A DNA stretch of 64,000 bases, taken from positions 77,173 to 141,172 of the forward strand of contig PLXQ01000060.1 of NCBI GenBank assembly GCA_003151475.1, read 5' to 3'. The translations under genes and the position numbers were made by a program. The stretch comes from Acidimicrobiaceae bacterium (GTDB lineage: Bacteria > Actinomycetota > Acidimicrobiia > Acidimicrobiales > UBA8190). Each line of letters begins with the position of its first letter. The stretch's first letter is position 1. The notes below the pieces were generated by a model, which had not been told where the DNA came from, made no database searches, and saw only the letters and a program-made list of their open reading frames with translations. This document shows, in pieces, positions 1 through 7,671 of this stretch.

Positions 1-2
1 CA

Positions 3-1235
3 GAGTTCGCGGCGCTTGAATTCGAGCGCCTGTGGGCGCGGGTGTGGCAAGTTGCCTGCCGCGAGGAGGAGATCTCCGAGGTCGGTGACTTCTGCGAATA
101 CCTGATCGGCGACCAATCGATTCTCGTCGTGCGTTCGGCTCCGGACGTCGTGCGTGCGTATCACAACACCTGTCTGCACCGCGGCACGCGCCTGGCCGAG
201 GGCGACGGACACTTCGACGACGAGTGCATCCGGTGTCGTTATCACGCTTGGCGCTACGACCTCGGGGGCAAGCTCATCGATGTCGTCGACCCCGAGGAGT
301 TCGCGCCGATGCCTGAGGAGGTGTGCCTTGGTCAGGTGCGCGTCGACCGATGGGGTGGCTTCGTTTGGGTATGCCTGGACCCGGCGGCACTGCCGCTCCT
401 CGAGTACCTTGAACCGCTTCCTGCCCTCTTGGCCCCGTACCACCTCGATCGGATGCGGATTCGCGCCTATCTTTCGACGATCCTTCCCGCCAACTGGAAG
501 GTCGTGGTCGACGCGTTCAACGAGGGTTACCACGTCCAAGGCACCCATCCTCAGATCCTGCCGTGGACCGATGATGTCAGCCTCGACTACGAGCCTTTGG
601 GAATTCACTCGCATTACGGCCGCTTGACCAATGCACGACGGACATTACGACCGAGCCCTCGCCTCGGGCTTGCTGACGGCGAATATGACGAAGGCGAGAT
701 CCTGGCTAAGTTCGTCGAGGGGCTGGGCGGCCTGTTCTATGACGACGAGCGCGCCCTCATTGACGAGATCCGCTCGACGCCGTCAAGCGACGAGACGTTG
801 CTGAGTCGGTACCAGAAGGGTCGACGCCAGCTGTTGGCCACTCGGGGCGTCGCTGTCGATGGGTTCGCCGACGATCAGCTGACCAGTGCGGACGACGTCT
901 TCTTCTTTCCGAATATGGTCGGACCGATTTATCCTGGCACCGGCATCGTTTTCCGAGTTCGGCCGAACGGCCTGGATCCCGACAGTTCCATCAAGGACAC
1001 GTGGTTTTTGGAATGGCCGCGCCAAGACACGGTCCCCAAGCGAGCAAGACGACGCTTCTACCCCGATTGGACCGAACGAGACTGGGGTCTCATCACGAAT
1101 CAGGACTACTCCAATATGGAGCATGTTCAGATCGGCATGAAATCGCGGGGGCCCGGCCTGCGCCTCAACCGGCGTCAGGAGAGCAATATCTTGCACATGC
1201 ACCGAATGATCGACCGCTACCTGACGGGGCCGTAA
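3..1235 (+). CDS. Rieske non-heme iron oxygenase, alpha subunit (5' end cut by window)
   Basis: Large subunit of a ring-hydroxylating type dioxygenase or monooxygenase, which would take electrons from a reductase/ferredoxin and insert oxygen into an aromatic or alicyclic substrate. The Rieske [2Fe-2S] motif is visible as C-L-H, 18 residues, then C-R-Y-H (about residues 45-70). The catalytic iron site follows at 'FNEGYHVQGTH' with its two histidines. The frame is open to base 3 and reads EFAALEFERLWARVWQ before the GTG at 42, which matches the family's usual N-terminus, so the true start lies upstream of the window. No ferredoxin, reductase or beta subunit follows; instead the next gene, 5 bases on, is an acyl-CoA racemase. 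Substrate unknown; a CoA-linked alicyclic or steroid-side-chain pathway is only suggested by the neighbour. Confidence 0.9.
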   Translation, partial: EFAALEFERLWARVWQVACREEEISEVGDFCEYLIGDQSILVVRSAPDVVRAYHNTCLHRGTRLAEGDGHFDDECIRCRYHAWRYDLGGKLIDVVDPEEFAPMPEEVCLGQVRVDRWGGFVWVCLDPAALPLLEYLEPLPALLAPYHLDRMRIRAYLSTILPANWKVVVDAFNEGYHVQGTHPQILPWTDDVSLDYEPLGIHSHYGRLTNARRTLRPSPRLGLADGEYDEGEILAKFVEGLGGLFYDDERALIDEIRSTPSSDETLLSRYQKGRRQLLATRGVAVDGFADDQLTSADDVFFFPNMVGPIYPGTGIVFRVRPNGLDPDSSIKDTWFLEWPRQDTVPKRARRRFYPDWTERDWGLITNQDYSNMEHVQIGMKSRGPGLRLNRRQESNILHMHRMIDRYLTGP

Positions 1236-1240
1236 TCCCT

Positions 1241-2410
1241 GTGGACTCGGGGGACGATCGACAAACAGAGGGACCCCTGGCCGGACTCCGTGTTATCGAA
1301 CTCGCCGGCCTCGGTCCGGGGCCGTTCTGCGCGATGGTCTTCGCTGACTTGGGGGCCGAAGTGATCCGACTGGAGCGAAGCGGTATGCCGGCAGCCGCCG
1401 CCGGTTCCCTGGACCGTCGGATGGTGCTCACCCGGGGACGCCAGGCACTCGGCGTCGACCTCAAACGAGCGCAGGGCATCGAGCTGGTGCTCCGCATGGT
1501 CGAGCATGCCGACGTTCTGTTGGAGGGCTTCCGTCCCGGTGTCCTCGAGCGGATCGGCCTCAGCCCCACGAATTGCCTAAAACGCAATCCGCGGTTGATC
1601 TACGGGCGGATTACCGGCTACGGACGAGAGGGGCCTCTTGCTAATGAGGCCGGGCACGACATCAACTACATCTCCATTGCCGGAGCCCTTGACCCGATCG
1701 GCCGGCGAGGCGAGGCTCCCCTGCCCCCGCTGAATTTGGTCGCTGATTTCGGTGGTGGTGGGATGCTCCTGGCGATGGGGATCCTCGCCGCGATCTACGA
1801 ACGGACTCGATCGGACCTCGGCCAGGTCGTTGATGCTGCGATGGTGGACGGAGCCGCCTTGCTGACAACCATGTTTCATGAGATCCGGAGCTTGTCGCAT
1901 TGGAACGATGAGCGTGGGACGAATTCCCTCGACACCGGCTCCCATTACTACAACGTCTATGAGACCTCCGATGGTGAGTTCATATCAGTGGGGGCGATGG
2001 AGCCTCGCTTCTACGAGTCCTTTATGAAGGGCCTGGGCTTCTCCGATGAGAACATCCCGCCTCAGGACGACCAATCCCAATGGGAGGTTCTCACGGCGCG
2101 TGTGGCGAAGATCTTCCGGAGCAGGACCCGCGTCGAATGGTTGGACATATTTGACGGAACCGACGCCTGCGTGACTCCGGTGCTGTCACTCGGTGATGCG
2201 CCTAACCACCCCCACAATCGCGCACGTGCAACATTTCTCGAGGTGGGGGGCATCGTTGAACCTGCCCCGGCGCCACGCTTCAGCCGCACGCCTCCTCCGA
2301 CTCCATCTCCTTCCCCTGGCCCGGGAGTGCATGCCACCAACGTGCTCTTGCGTTGGGGGCTGGACCAGCCGGAGATCGATCTCCTGGTCGACGATGGGGT
2401 AATCGACTGA
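1241..2410 (+). CDS. CoA-transferase family III protein, probable alpha-methylacyl-CoA racemase
   Basis: Family III CoA-transferase fold (CaiB/BaiF), 389 residues from a GTG at 1241, which lies 5 bases after the preceding stop. The reading frame extends upstream inside the Rieske gene, but 'LAGLRVIELAGLGPGPFCAM' is the normal family N-terminus. Features specific to alpha-methylacyl-CoA racemases are 'GHDINYISIAGALDPIGR', 'NLVADFGGGG', 'GAMEPRFY' and 'DACVTPVLSL'; in the mycobacterial racemase the equivalent His, Asp and Glu form the active site. Such enzymes epimerise 2-methyl-branched acyl-CoAs (pristanoyl-CoA, bile-acid or cholesterol side-chain intermediates) before beta-oxidation. Likely an operon with the Rieske gene. 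A plain CoA-transferase role is the alternative. Confidence 0.88.
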   Translation: MDSGDDRQTEGPLAGLRVIELAGLGPGPFCAMVFADLGAEVIRLERSGMPAAAAGSLDRRMVLTRGRQALGVDLKRAQGIELVLRMVEHADVLLEGFRPGVLERIGLSPTNCLKRNPRLIYGRITGYGREGPLANEAGHDINYISIAGALDPIGRRGEAPLPPLNLVADFGGGGMLLAMGILAAIYERTRSDLGQVVDAAMVDGAALLTTMFHEIRSLSHWNDERGTNSLDTGSHYYNVYETSDGEFISVGAMEPRFYESFMKGLGFSDENIPPQDDQSQWEVLTARVAKIFRSRTRVEWLDIFDGTDACVTPVLSLGDAPNHPHNRARATFLEVGGIVEPAPAPRFSRTPPPTPSPSPGPGVHATNVLLRWGLDQPEIDLLVDDGVID

Positions 2411-2603
2411 TGGTGAAGCAATCGACGAAGCAGACGGTCGCGACAAAAGCGGGCCTCGTTTCGAAGGCTCGGAGAAGTACCGGTTGCGTGGCCGCGCTCG
2501 ATGGTGCCGATATCCCCGTACGTCCCTGTGGCACCGGCACCGCAAGATCGGCTTCTGAATTCATCCACCGGCCGGCGACGGCAGTCGATCCGTCAAGGTT
2601 CGT

Positions 2604-3809
2604 TCAATGAAAGAGCTTGAGCGTGTTGTCTCCATCGTCGACGAACAAGACGCCACGTCCGTCGGGTGCGATCGTCAATCCGAACAGGTCACCACCAGCT
2701 CCCGCCGGATCCAGCTGGACAGTAGTCACCTGCTGGCCCAACGGACTTGTTTCGATGGCGTTGCCATCCCCGCCGTTCACGGAGATGATGTCCCCATTCG
2801 GGGCCAACGTCATACCCAGGGGACTATTGAGTGCGCCGCCTGATGTCAGGGTCGTCCCGCCGTGGGTTACCGGCGTCGTCCGTCGCCAAGCGTTGGGGAT
2901 GGAAGCCACCCGATTTTTGATGGTGTCTGCAACGTAGAGAGTCCCGTCGCTGCTGAGAGACACTCCGGTGGGGCCAAGGACCAGCGCAGAGGAATTCAGC
3001 TGTTCGGCGAATCCGGAGCCGATCACCGACGAGCTGATCATCTGAGGAATGTGTCCCGGCACGTCGACCACGTTGATGCGGACGACCGTGCCGCCATTTG
3101 TCTCGCCACCTCCCGCCTTTACTGTTCCATTCAGTACGTTTGTGACGAAGAGCTCAGCGAAACCCTGAAACTGGACGGCCGTCATATCCCACGGACCATT
3201 TATCTTCGCTCCTGACCAGGTTTCGACCGGTGCGCCGACGCTGTTGAGCACAATCAAGCATCCCGCTTTCGGCGTACCCGATCCCGCATCGGTCACTGGC
3301 AGGCTCCCCACGACCACGAAGCCACCTCGGAGAATGGTGAGAGCCGTCGTAAGACCCACTCCCCCAGGGCACTTCCCGGGCAGAGGTCCGCCGAGCTGCG
3401 CGAAGAGGCTCTGTTGGCCTTCAGGCGAGATCTGCACGATGGTGGTCCCGGTGCCCTGGAGATTCGATGCAGCATTGAAGTTGCTTATCAGCGTGTCACC
3501 CTGCACGAGGGCACCCACCGTCTGGGGAACATTCACGATCCCGTAAGGATTGATGTCACCGTTGCTCGGAACTGTCGACGCCACATTGCTCACTGCCTTT
3601 AGCCGGGCGAGGAAGCTGCCACTCTTCATTCCTTGAGCACCCGCAATTGGAGCGGGGCCGGCTGCCGCAACTGAGACGGATGTGATTGTGGCGATGGCAC
3701 TGATGCCAAGGGCAGCGACGACCCGAAGCCAGCTGACGCCACCAGATCCGCACCTCACCTCGTGCCCTTTGGTTGCGATGTTCACGTGCCGTCGCGGGGA
3801 GTTCTCCAC
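2604..3809 (-). CDS. Secreted NHL/SMP-30-like beta-propeller protein
   Basis: A 401-residue exported protein of unknown function. The N-terminus has a charged stretch followed by a hydrophobic segment around residues 28-50 (WLRVVAALGISAIATITSVSVAAAGPA), consistent with a signal peptide. The rest is a series of glycine-rich blades: 'GPTGVSLSSDGTLYVADTIKNRV', 'SPLGMTLAPNGDIISVNGGDGN' and 'FGLTIAPDGRGVLFVDDGDNTL' are typical NHL or SMP-30-like beta-propeller repeats. The GTG start at 3809 is preceded by AGGAGG at the right spacing. It faces the racemase gene tail to tail. The ligand cannot be told from sequence; proteins of this type may bind or hydrolyse small molecules or act in protein contacts at the cell surface. 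Confidence 0.85.
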   Translation of the reverse strand: MENSPRRHVNIATKGHEVRCGSGGVSWLRVVAALGISAIATITSVSVAAAGPAPIAGAQGMKSGSFLARLKAVSNVASTVPSNGDINPYGIVNVPQTVGALVQGDTLISNFNAASNLQGTGTTIVQISPEGQQSLFAQLGGPLPGKCPGGVGLTTALTILRGGFVVVGSLPVTDAGSGTPKAGCLIVLNSVGAPVETWSGAKINGPWDMTAVQFQGFAELFVTNVLNGTVKAGGGETNGGTVVRINVVDVPGHIPQMISSSVIGSGFAEQLNSSALVLGPTGVSLSSDGTLYVADTIKNRVASIPNAWRRTTPVTHGGTTLTSGGALNSPLGMTLAPNGDIISVNGGDGNAIETSPLGQQVTTVQLDPAGAGGDLFGLTIAPDGRGVLFVDDGDNTLKLFH

Positions 3810-4009
3810 TGTCTTCCTCCTACCAATGTCCGGCCAACAGGACGTCCTCGCTGACGACTACGCACCAGAAGGAGCGCTGTTCACCGATTCCGCCCGAGTA
3901 ACGAGGAAGGAGACCTGTAGTGAACTTATGCTCACGTACCGTGACAAGTGGGGCCTCTTCACCGCCTCTCGGCGCCTTACGGGTCATGCTCCGGAGCCCG
4001 GTGTCGGTC

Positions 4010-4051
4010 GTGGACGCGGACGTGGACGTGGACGTGGACGTGGACGTGGAC
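4010..4051. repeat. Hexanucleotide tandem repeat (GTGGAC)x7
   Basis: Seven head-to-tail copies of GTGGAC fill 4010-4051; only the second copy differs (GCGGAC). The array lies in the 527-base stretch 3810-4336, which otherwise holds no gene I can support. Because the unit is 6 bp, all frames stay open and give simple dipeptide runs (Gly-Arg, Val-Asp, Ser-Thr, Arg-Pro), which explains several chance ORFs here. Short arrays like this are prone to slippage and copy-number change. Confidence 0.9.
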
Positions 4052-4336
4052 GCTGCGATCGAACCTCCTTTAGCCCCGCGCCTCCCGGACCATCGGCACC
4101 AGATTGTCCGGCCCACACCATTCGAGACTGCTCGCCTGGCGGCTCACCGGATGACGCAGCGTTGCTCGTGAGAGCTGGCTCATCTGATGTGCCGTGCATG
4201 AAAAACAGTGCTGCTCGTCGTTCCTGATGGAGAAAAGATCTCCGGGGTGGCCGGCATCTCGTAGGTGAACAAGAGCAGCCTCGGAACCCCACCCTTGGCC
4301 ATGGCGACCGAACGGGGATGGACGTAGTGTACGGCG

Positions 4337-5272
4337 GTGGTGCGGGCACTCCGAGCAACGTGGGCGTCGGTCGTTCACGGCGAAATCGTCATCTGGCCGG
4401 CGCCGGTGGTCGGGGTGCTGGTGGCCCTGGCGTCGTTCCTCGTCGGTCCCAAGCGAGGTGACCTCCGAGTCGATGTTGCCTTGGCCAGCATGGCCGCCTT
4501 CTTATTCGGCGTCCTCCTGGCCTTTACCATCGTCCGGACCCGTGAACGCCTCGCTTTGGTGCAGAACCTGGTGGCGAAGGGCAACTCCTCGCTCTTCTCG
4601 ATCCACCAGACGATGGCCGTCTTCGGCAATGGCGACTGCCGTCGCGTCCGGTCCCTGATCGACCACCATCTCACCGATCAGATCGACTACCGGCTGGTCG
4701 ACTACCACCTTGCCTCGCCTTCATACCTCCAACTGGTCGAGGCCATCTACGCCCTCGAGCCCAGCACCGGTCAGGAGGAGGCTGTCTATAAGGAGCTGGT
4801 CCGACTCGGCATCGACATGAGCTCGTCCCGGGCTCTCATCGAGGCGGCGACGGGCCAGGCCATGTCCCCCATCGAGTGGAGCGGACTGCTTCTGCTACTT
4901 CTTCTTCTCCTCGGTTTGATCGCTGTCCTGCCCGGCGGCACCGTCTTGGGAGCTCTGGTCGCTGGCATGTTGGCCGGCACCTTGGTCACCCTCATGGTGC
5001 TGCTGCGCAAGCTGGACCTTCTGCGCTGGCACGAGCGGGTCACGATCTGGGAGCCCACCACGCGGCTCTTCCGGAACATGGGACACGACCCCTACGTTCC
5101 CCGCGAGGTCATCGAGAGCGGCCGCTACTGGCCGAGCGGCTCCATCCGGATCGTTGACTACCCCGATCCCTATCCGATACGGATCACGAAGATTGTGACA
5201 GTCGAAAATCTGGACGGGCGAGAGTCCCACCACCACGATGCGCTTCCCCCGGCCGTCGTCGCCGGGTCATAA
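4337..5272 (+). CDS. Bestrophin-like (DUF4239-like) membrane protein
   Basis: A 311-residue predicted inner-membrane protein of unknown function. Hydrophobic segments are at about residues 18-38 (WPAPVVGVLVALASFLVGP), 47-67 and a pair near 180-225 that begins with a run of leucines. A soluble region of about 110 residues (68-178) lies between the two pairs. This two-plus-two helix layout with a central soluble loop resembles the bestrophin-like DUF4239 group, but I see no diagnostic motif, so the family is tentative. The C-terminal 80 residues are hydrophilic and probably cytoplasmic. The start is a GTG at 4337 with no clear ribosome-binding site; upstream is the repeat-bearing non-coding stretch. 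It converges with the methyltransferase gene. Confidence 0.75.
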   Translation: MVRALRATWASVVHGEIVIWPAPVVGVLVALASFLVGPKRGDLRVDVALASMAAFLFGVLLAFTIVRTRERLALVQNLVAKGNSSLFSIHQTMAVFGNGDCRRVRSLIDHHLTDQIDYRLVDYHLASPSYLQLVEAIYALEPSTGQEEAVYKELVRLGIDMSSSRALIEAATGQAMSPIEWSGLLLLLLLLLGLIAVLPGGTVLGALVAGMLAGTLVTLMVLLRKLDLLRWHERVTIWEPTTRLFRNMGHDPYVPREVIESGRYWPSGSIRIVDYPDPYPIRITKIVTVENLDGRESHHHDALPPAVVAGS

Positions 5273-5358
5273 GTGTTCTCGGAGCTAGCCGAGGGAAGGC
5301 GCAGAGGTCCAGAACAGAAGGTCACGGGATCACTCCCGCCATCCATCGGTGGTCGAGA

Positions 5359-6231
5359 TCAGCGGCGGCGACCGACGACGGCCATGTGCGCCTCGATCGT
5401 GCACACACCGTGGATCACCTCGGCGGAATAACGGGCGAGACAGTCGTCGAATTCGTCGGCCGAGATCAGACCCTCCTCCACCAGCTCATGGCGCATACCG
5501 ACGAAACGTTCCAACAGCATTTTCCGGTTCAGGTCGTCCGGCAACGACGACCCGTACGCTGCTTGAGGAATGACCAGAAGGGCTTGGATATCGAACCCGG
5601 CTCGATCGAGGCACGATGGAAGCGTCCGAGCCACCTGGCGGCCACCGCCGTGGCGTTGCTGTCGAGCAGCCACCGCCCTCGCCAGTCGCTCATAGGCCGC
5701 GGATGGTTCGGGATGGCTCACCGAGAGTCCGTCGTCGACATCGATGATGCAAACCAGTCCTCCTGTCCGCACCACCCGCGCCAGCTCGGACGCCGCCGTG
5801 GCATGGTCGGGAAGGTGTTGGAAGAGAAATCGAGCCGTCGCCAGGTCGATACTGGCGTCGGGCTGCTCCAAGGCGTGGGCGGAGCCGGCTACGAATGTGA
5901 CGCGACTGTCGGCGATGAGTCCGCCCCCTTTCACCACATCGGTCCGGATCGTCTCAGCCGCCCACAACACCTCTCGATCGATGTCGATGCCAACGGCGTC
6001 GATCGGCTGCATGGCCGCCAACTCAATCGGTATGGCTCCAAATCCGGTGCCGATGTCCAAGATCCGCCATCCTGGCTGAACTTTCACAGTGCCCAGCACC
6101 GACCGACGCAAAACTGCGGTCGCCATGGTCTGCACCAGCAGCCACCGCTCGTGAATGCTGGCATTTGCATTGAGGTACGAAGTGAAGGCGTCGTCAATGG
6201 CATGCCAGGCAGGCGCACGTTGCTCTGCCAT
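5359..6231 (-). CDS. Class I SAM-dependent methyltransferase
   Basis: A 290-residue methyltransferase. Motif I 'ILDIGTGFGAIPIEL' (about residues 54-68) binds the SAM methionine, the following acidic position is in 'AVGIDIDREVL', and 'SIDLATARFLFQHLPDHATAASELARVVRTGGLVCIIDVDDG' matches the post-I to motif IV/V region of the Methyltransf_11/25 group. The substrate cannot be assigned; such enzymes act on small molecules such as quinones, sterols or natural products. The gene is transcribed away from the cytochrome module; 374 bases holding the large hairpin separate the two starts. Confidence 0.85.
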   Translation of the reverse strand: MAEQRAPAWHAIDDAFTSYLNANASIHERWLLVQTMATAVLRRSVLGTVKVQPGWRILDIGTGFGAIPIELAAMQPIDAVGIDIDREVLWAAETIRTDVVKGGGLIADSRVTFVAGSAHALEQPDASIDLATARFLFQHLPDHATAASELARVVRTGGLVCIIDVDDGLSVSHPEPSAAYERLARAVAARQQRHGGGRQVARTLPSCLDRAGFDIQALLVIPQAAYGSSLPDDLNRKMLLERFVGMRHELVEEGLISADEFDDCLARYSAEVIHGVCTIEAHMAVVGRRR

Positions 6232-6528
6232 TCAGTCGCCTCCCGCTTTCACATTCAGATCGGGGGCTACGCCGTCCGGTCCATCGGTTGGCGCAGAGCG
6301 TCGCCTTGTCGAGCCGGGTGTGCCGACCTCATCCGGGGCCGATCGGTGCGTTGACATCCGGGCGAGCTTAGAGAGAAGATCTGAGAAAAGGGTGAAGCCC
6401 GACGCCATCGGTGAGCGCTCATGTTCACATTTACGTGAGAAGTTGAGGGTTGGCCGACGCGATCTCACGCCACTGGGCTGGACTCGAGAGGAGATATCCC
6501 GTGCCCCCGATCACCGCGTGAGCTACCG

Positions 6529-6577
6529 TAGGCCCGCGTGAAGGAATCCCGGACACCGCTTCCTTCACGCGGGCCTA
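6529..6577. other. Perfect 18-bp inverted repeat (long hairpin) upstream of cytochrome module
   Basis: TAGGCCCGCGTGAAGGAA (6529-6546) is followed after 13 bases by its exact reverse complement (6560-6577). The element sits in the 374-base gap between the divergent methyltransferase and cytochrome genes, 28 bases before the first start codon of the cytochrome module. There is no T-run, and no plus-strand gene upstream that it would terminate. It could be a 5' UTR hairpin, an attenuator, a protein-binding site or a relic of a small mobile element. I see nothing else definable in 6232-6605. Confidence 0.85.
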
Positions 6578-6605
6578 TCCAGCGTGATGTGACGGAGGAC
6601 TAGAA

Positions 6606-6722
6606 ATGGGACCTGGCAGCAATCGAGGTCAGAGTTCGACCAATCCCCGACTCGAACCACCACAAGCACTCGGGTCCTGCCCCGTCCCGACGGGCGCCCT
6701 CGCCTTTCGGCGGATCGGGTGA
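6606..6722 (+). CDS. 38-residue leader ORF, translationally coupled
   Basis: A short ORF (MGPGSNRGQSSTNPRLEPPQ..., 38 codons) with a strong ribosome-binding site, GGAGG at 6594-6598, 7 bases before the ATG. Its stop TGA overlaps the GTG of the next small gene (GTGA at 6719-6722). The peptide is proline- and arginine-rich, with no recognisable domain. That next gene has no good ribosome-binding site of its own, so this ORF may exist mainly to bring ribosomes to it. It may not be a functional protein; only coding statistics or ribosome profiling would decide. Confidence 0.4.
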   Translation: MGPGSNRGQSSTNPRLEPPQALGSCPVPTGALAFRRIG

Positions 6723-6892
6723 TCGACGTCGTGTCTGCGAGCATCGTAAACCTCACTCACCCCGGGCACTACCTCCACTGGGGGTTCATCCAACTGTCGC
6801 TGGCCAACAGCATCGTGATTCTCGCCATGCTGGCAGTGTTCGTTCTCGCCCTGGTCCTGCCCTTCCGGTCGGGAAGACGCAGCCGTCGATGA
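6719..6892 (+). CDS. Small single-pass membrane protein of the cytochrome b module
   Basis: A 57-residue peptide: a short N-terminal part containing 'NLTHPGHYLHWGFIQLSLAN', then one strongly hydrophobic helix (IVIL...VFVLALVLPF) and an Arg-rich C-terminus (RSGRRSRR), which would place that end in the cytoplasm. It is coupled on both sides: its GTG overlaps the stop of the 38-residue ORF, and its TGA overlaps the ATG of the cytochrome b gene (ATGA at 6889-6892). A second GTG at 6731 is an alternative start. The position suggests an accessory or assembly subunit of the cytochrome complex, comparable to the tiny single-helix subunits of bc1 and b6f complexes; this is inference from context. Confidence 0.7.
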   Translation: MIDVVSASIVNLTHPGHYLHWGFIQLSLANSIVILAMLAVFVLALVLPFRSGRRSRR

Positions 6893-7671
6893 CCGACACG
6901 GTCCATTCCGACTCCGCTCCGCCAAACGGGGCGCTGCCCGGCACGGGTGACGAGAACGTCACGGGTGACGAGAAGATGTGGACGGCGAGGGTCCGTCGTG
7001 CTGCCATGCGGACCCTACCGCCTGACAAGCTCCTTCCCGATCGCCAGCCCAGCTATGTGGCGAGTTGGATCTACGTCTTCGGTGTTCTCACCATTGCCGC
7101 TCTTGTCGTGATCATCGCCTCTGGGGTCGTGCTCACCTGGAAGGGGCCGTCCTGGTGGCATGTGTCGAAGGTTGGGTTGTTCTTTAACAGCATCCACCTT
7201 TGGAGTGTCGAGCTCTTCTTCTTTTTCATGGTCATTCACCTGTGGGGCAAGTTCTTCATGGCCGCCTGGCGAGGCCGGCGCCGTGCCACGTGGGTCACCG
7301 GGGTTGTCTGCTTTGTTGTCTCCATCGGCGCCGCCTTCACCGGTTATATCTCCCAGCAGAACTTCGACTCCCAATGGATCGCTACACAGGCCAAGGACGG
7401 ACTCAACTCCGTGGGGATCGGTGCATTCTTCAACGTCTTGAACTTCGGCCAGATGCTTCTCTGGCATGTTCTGCTGCTTCCTGCCGTCGTCATTGCGTTC
7501 GTCGGCCTCCACATACTGCTCGTCCGTCGACGTGGTGTCGTGCATCCCTTCCCTGCCCGCGCCCGACCGGCACGACACCGCATTACTGGCGCAGCGACCG
7601 TCCCGGATGAGGCACTGCCCAGTTCCGAGATCGAGACGGTGCTGCACAAGGATCCGGAGCCGGTGCGATGA
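6889..7671 (+). CDS. Cytochrome b6-type N-terminal cytochrome b protein
   Basis: A 260-residue four-helix cytochrome b core holding two b hemes. Helix B carries H-x13-H (in NSIHLWSVELFFFFMVIHLW) and helix D carries H-x14-H (in LLWHVLLLPAVVIAFVGLH). The x14 spacing in helix D is that of split cytochrome b6 of the b6f type rather than bc1. After a 45-residue hydrophilic N-terminus come transmembrane segments at about 57-80, 105-130, 140-160 and 190-215. It is the centre of a coupled cluster (ATGA overlaps on both sides) with a small membrane peptide before it and a subunit-IV-like protein after it. No Rieske protein or cytochrome c gene is in the cluster, so its electron partners are unknown. 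Confidence 0.9.
   Translation: MTDTVHSDSAPPNGALPGTGDENVTGDEKMWTARVRRAAMRTLPPDKLLPDRQPSYVASWIYVFGVLTIAALVVIIASGVVLTWKGPSWWHVSKVGLFFNSIHLWSVELFFFFMVIHLWGKFFMAAWRGRRRATWVTGVVCFVVSIGAAFTGYISQQNFDSQWIATQAKDGLNSVGIGAFFNVLNFGQMLLWHVLLLPAVVIAFVGLHILLVRRRGVVHPFPARARPARHRITGAATVPDEALPSSEIETVLHKDPEPVR

Noticed and set aside
3682-4227. 181-codon ORF with a Gly-Arg run
   Set aside because: The run comes from the GTGGAC microsatellite, and the front half lies antisense to a real gene.
6232-6468. 78-codon minus-strand ORF directly before the methyltransferase
   Set aside because: Stop and start are adjacent, which would allow coupling, but composition is low-quality and there is no ribosome-binding site or motif.
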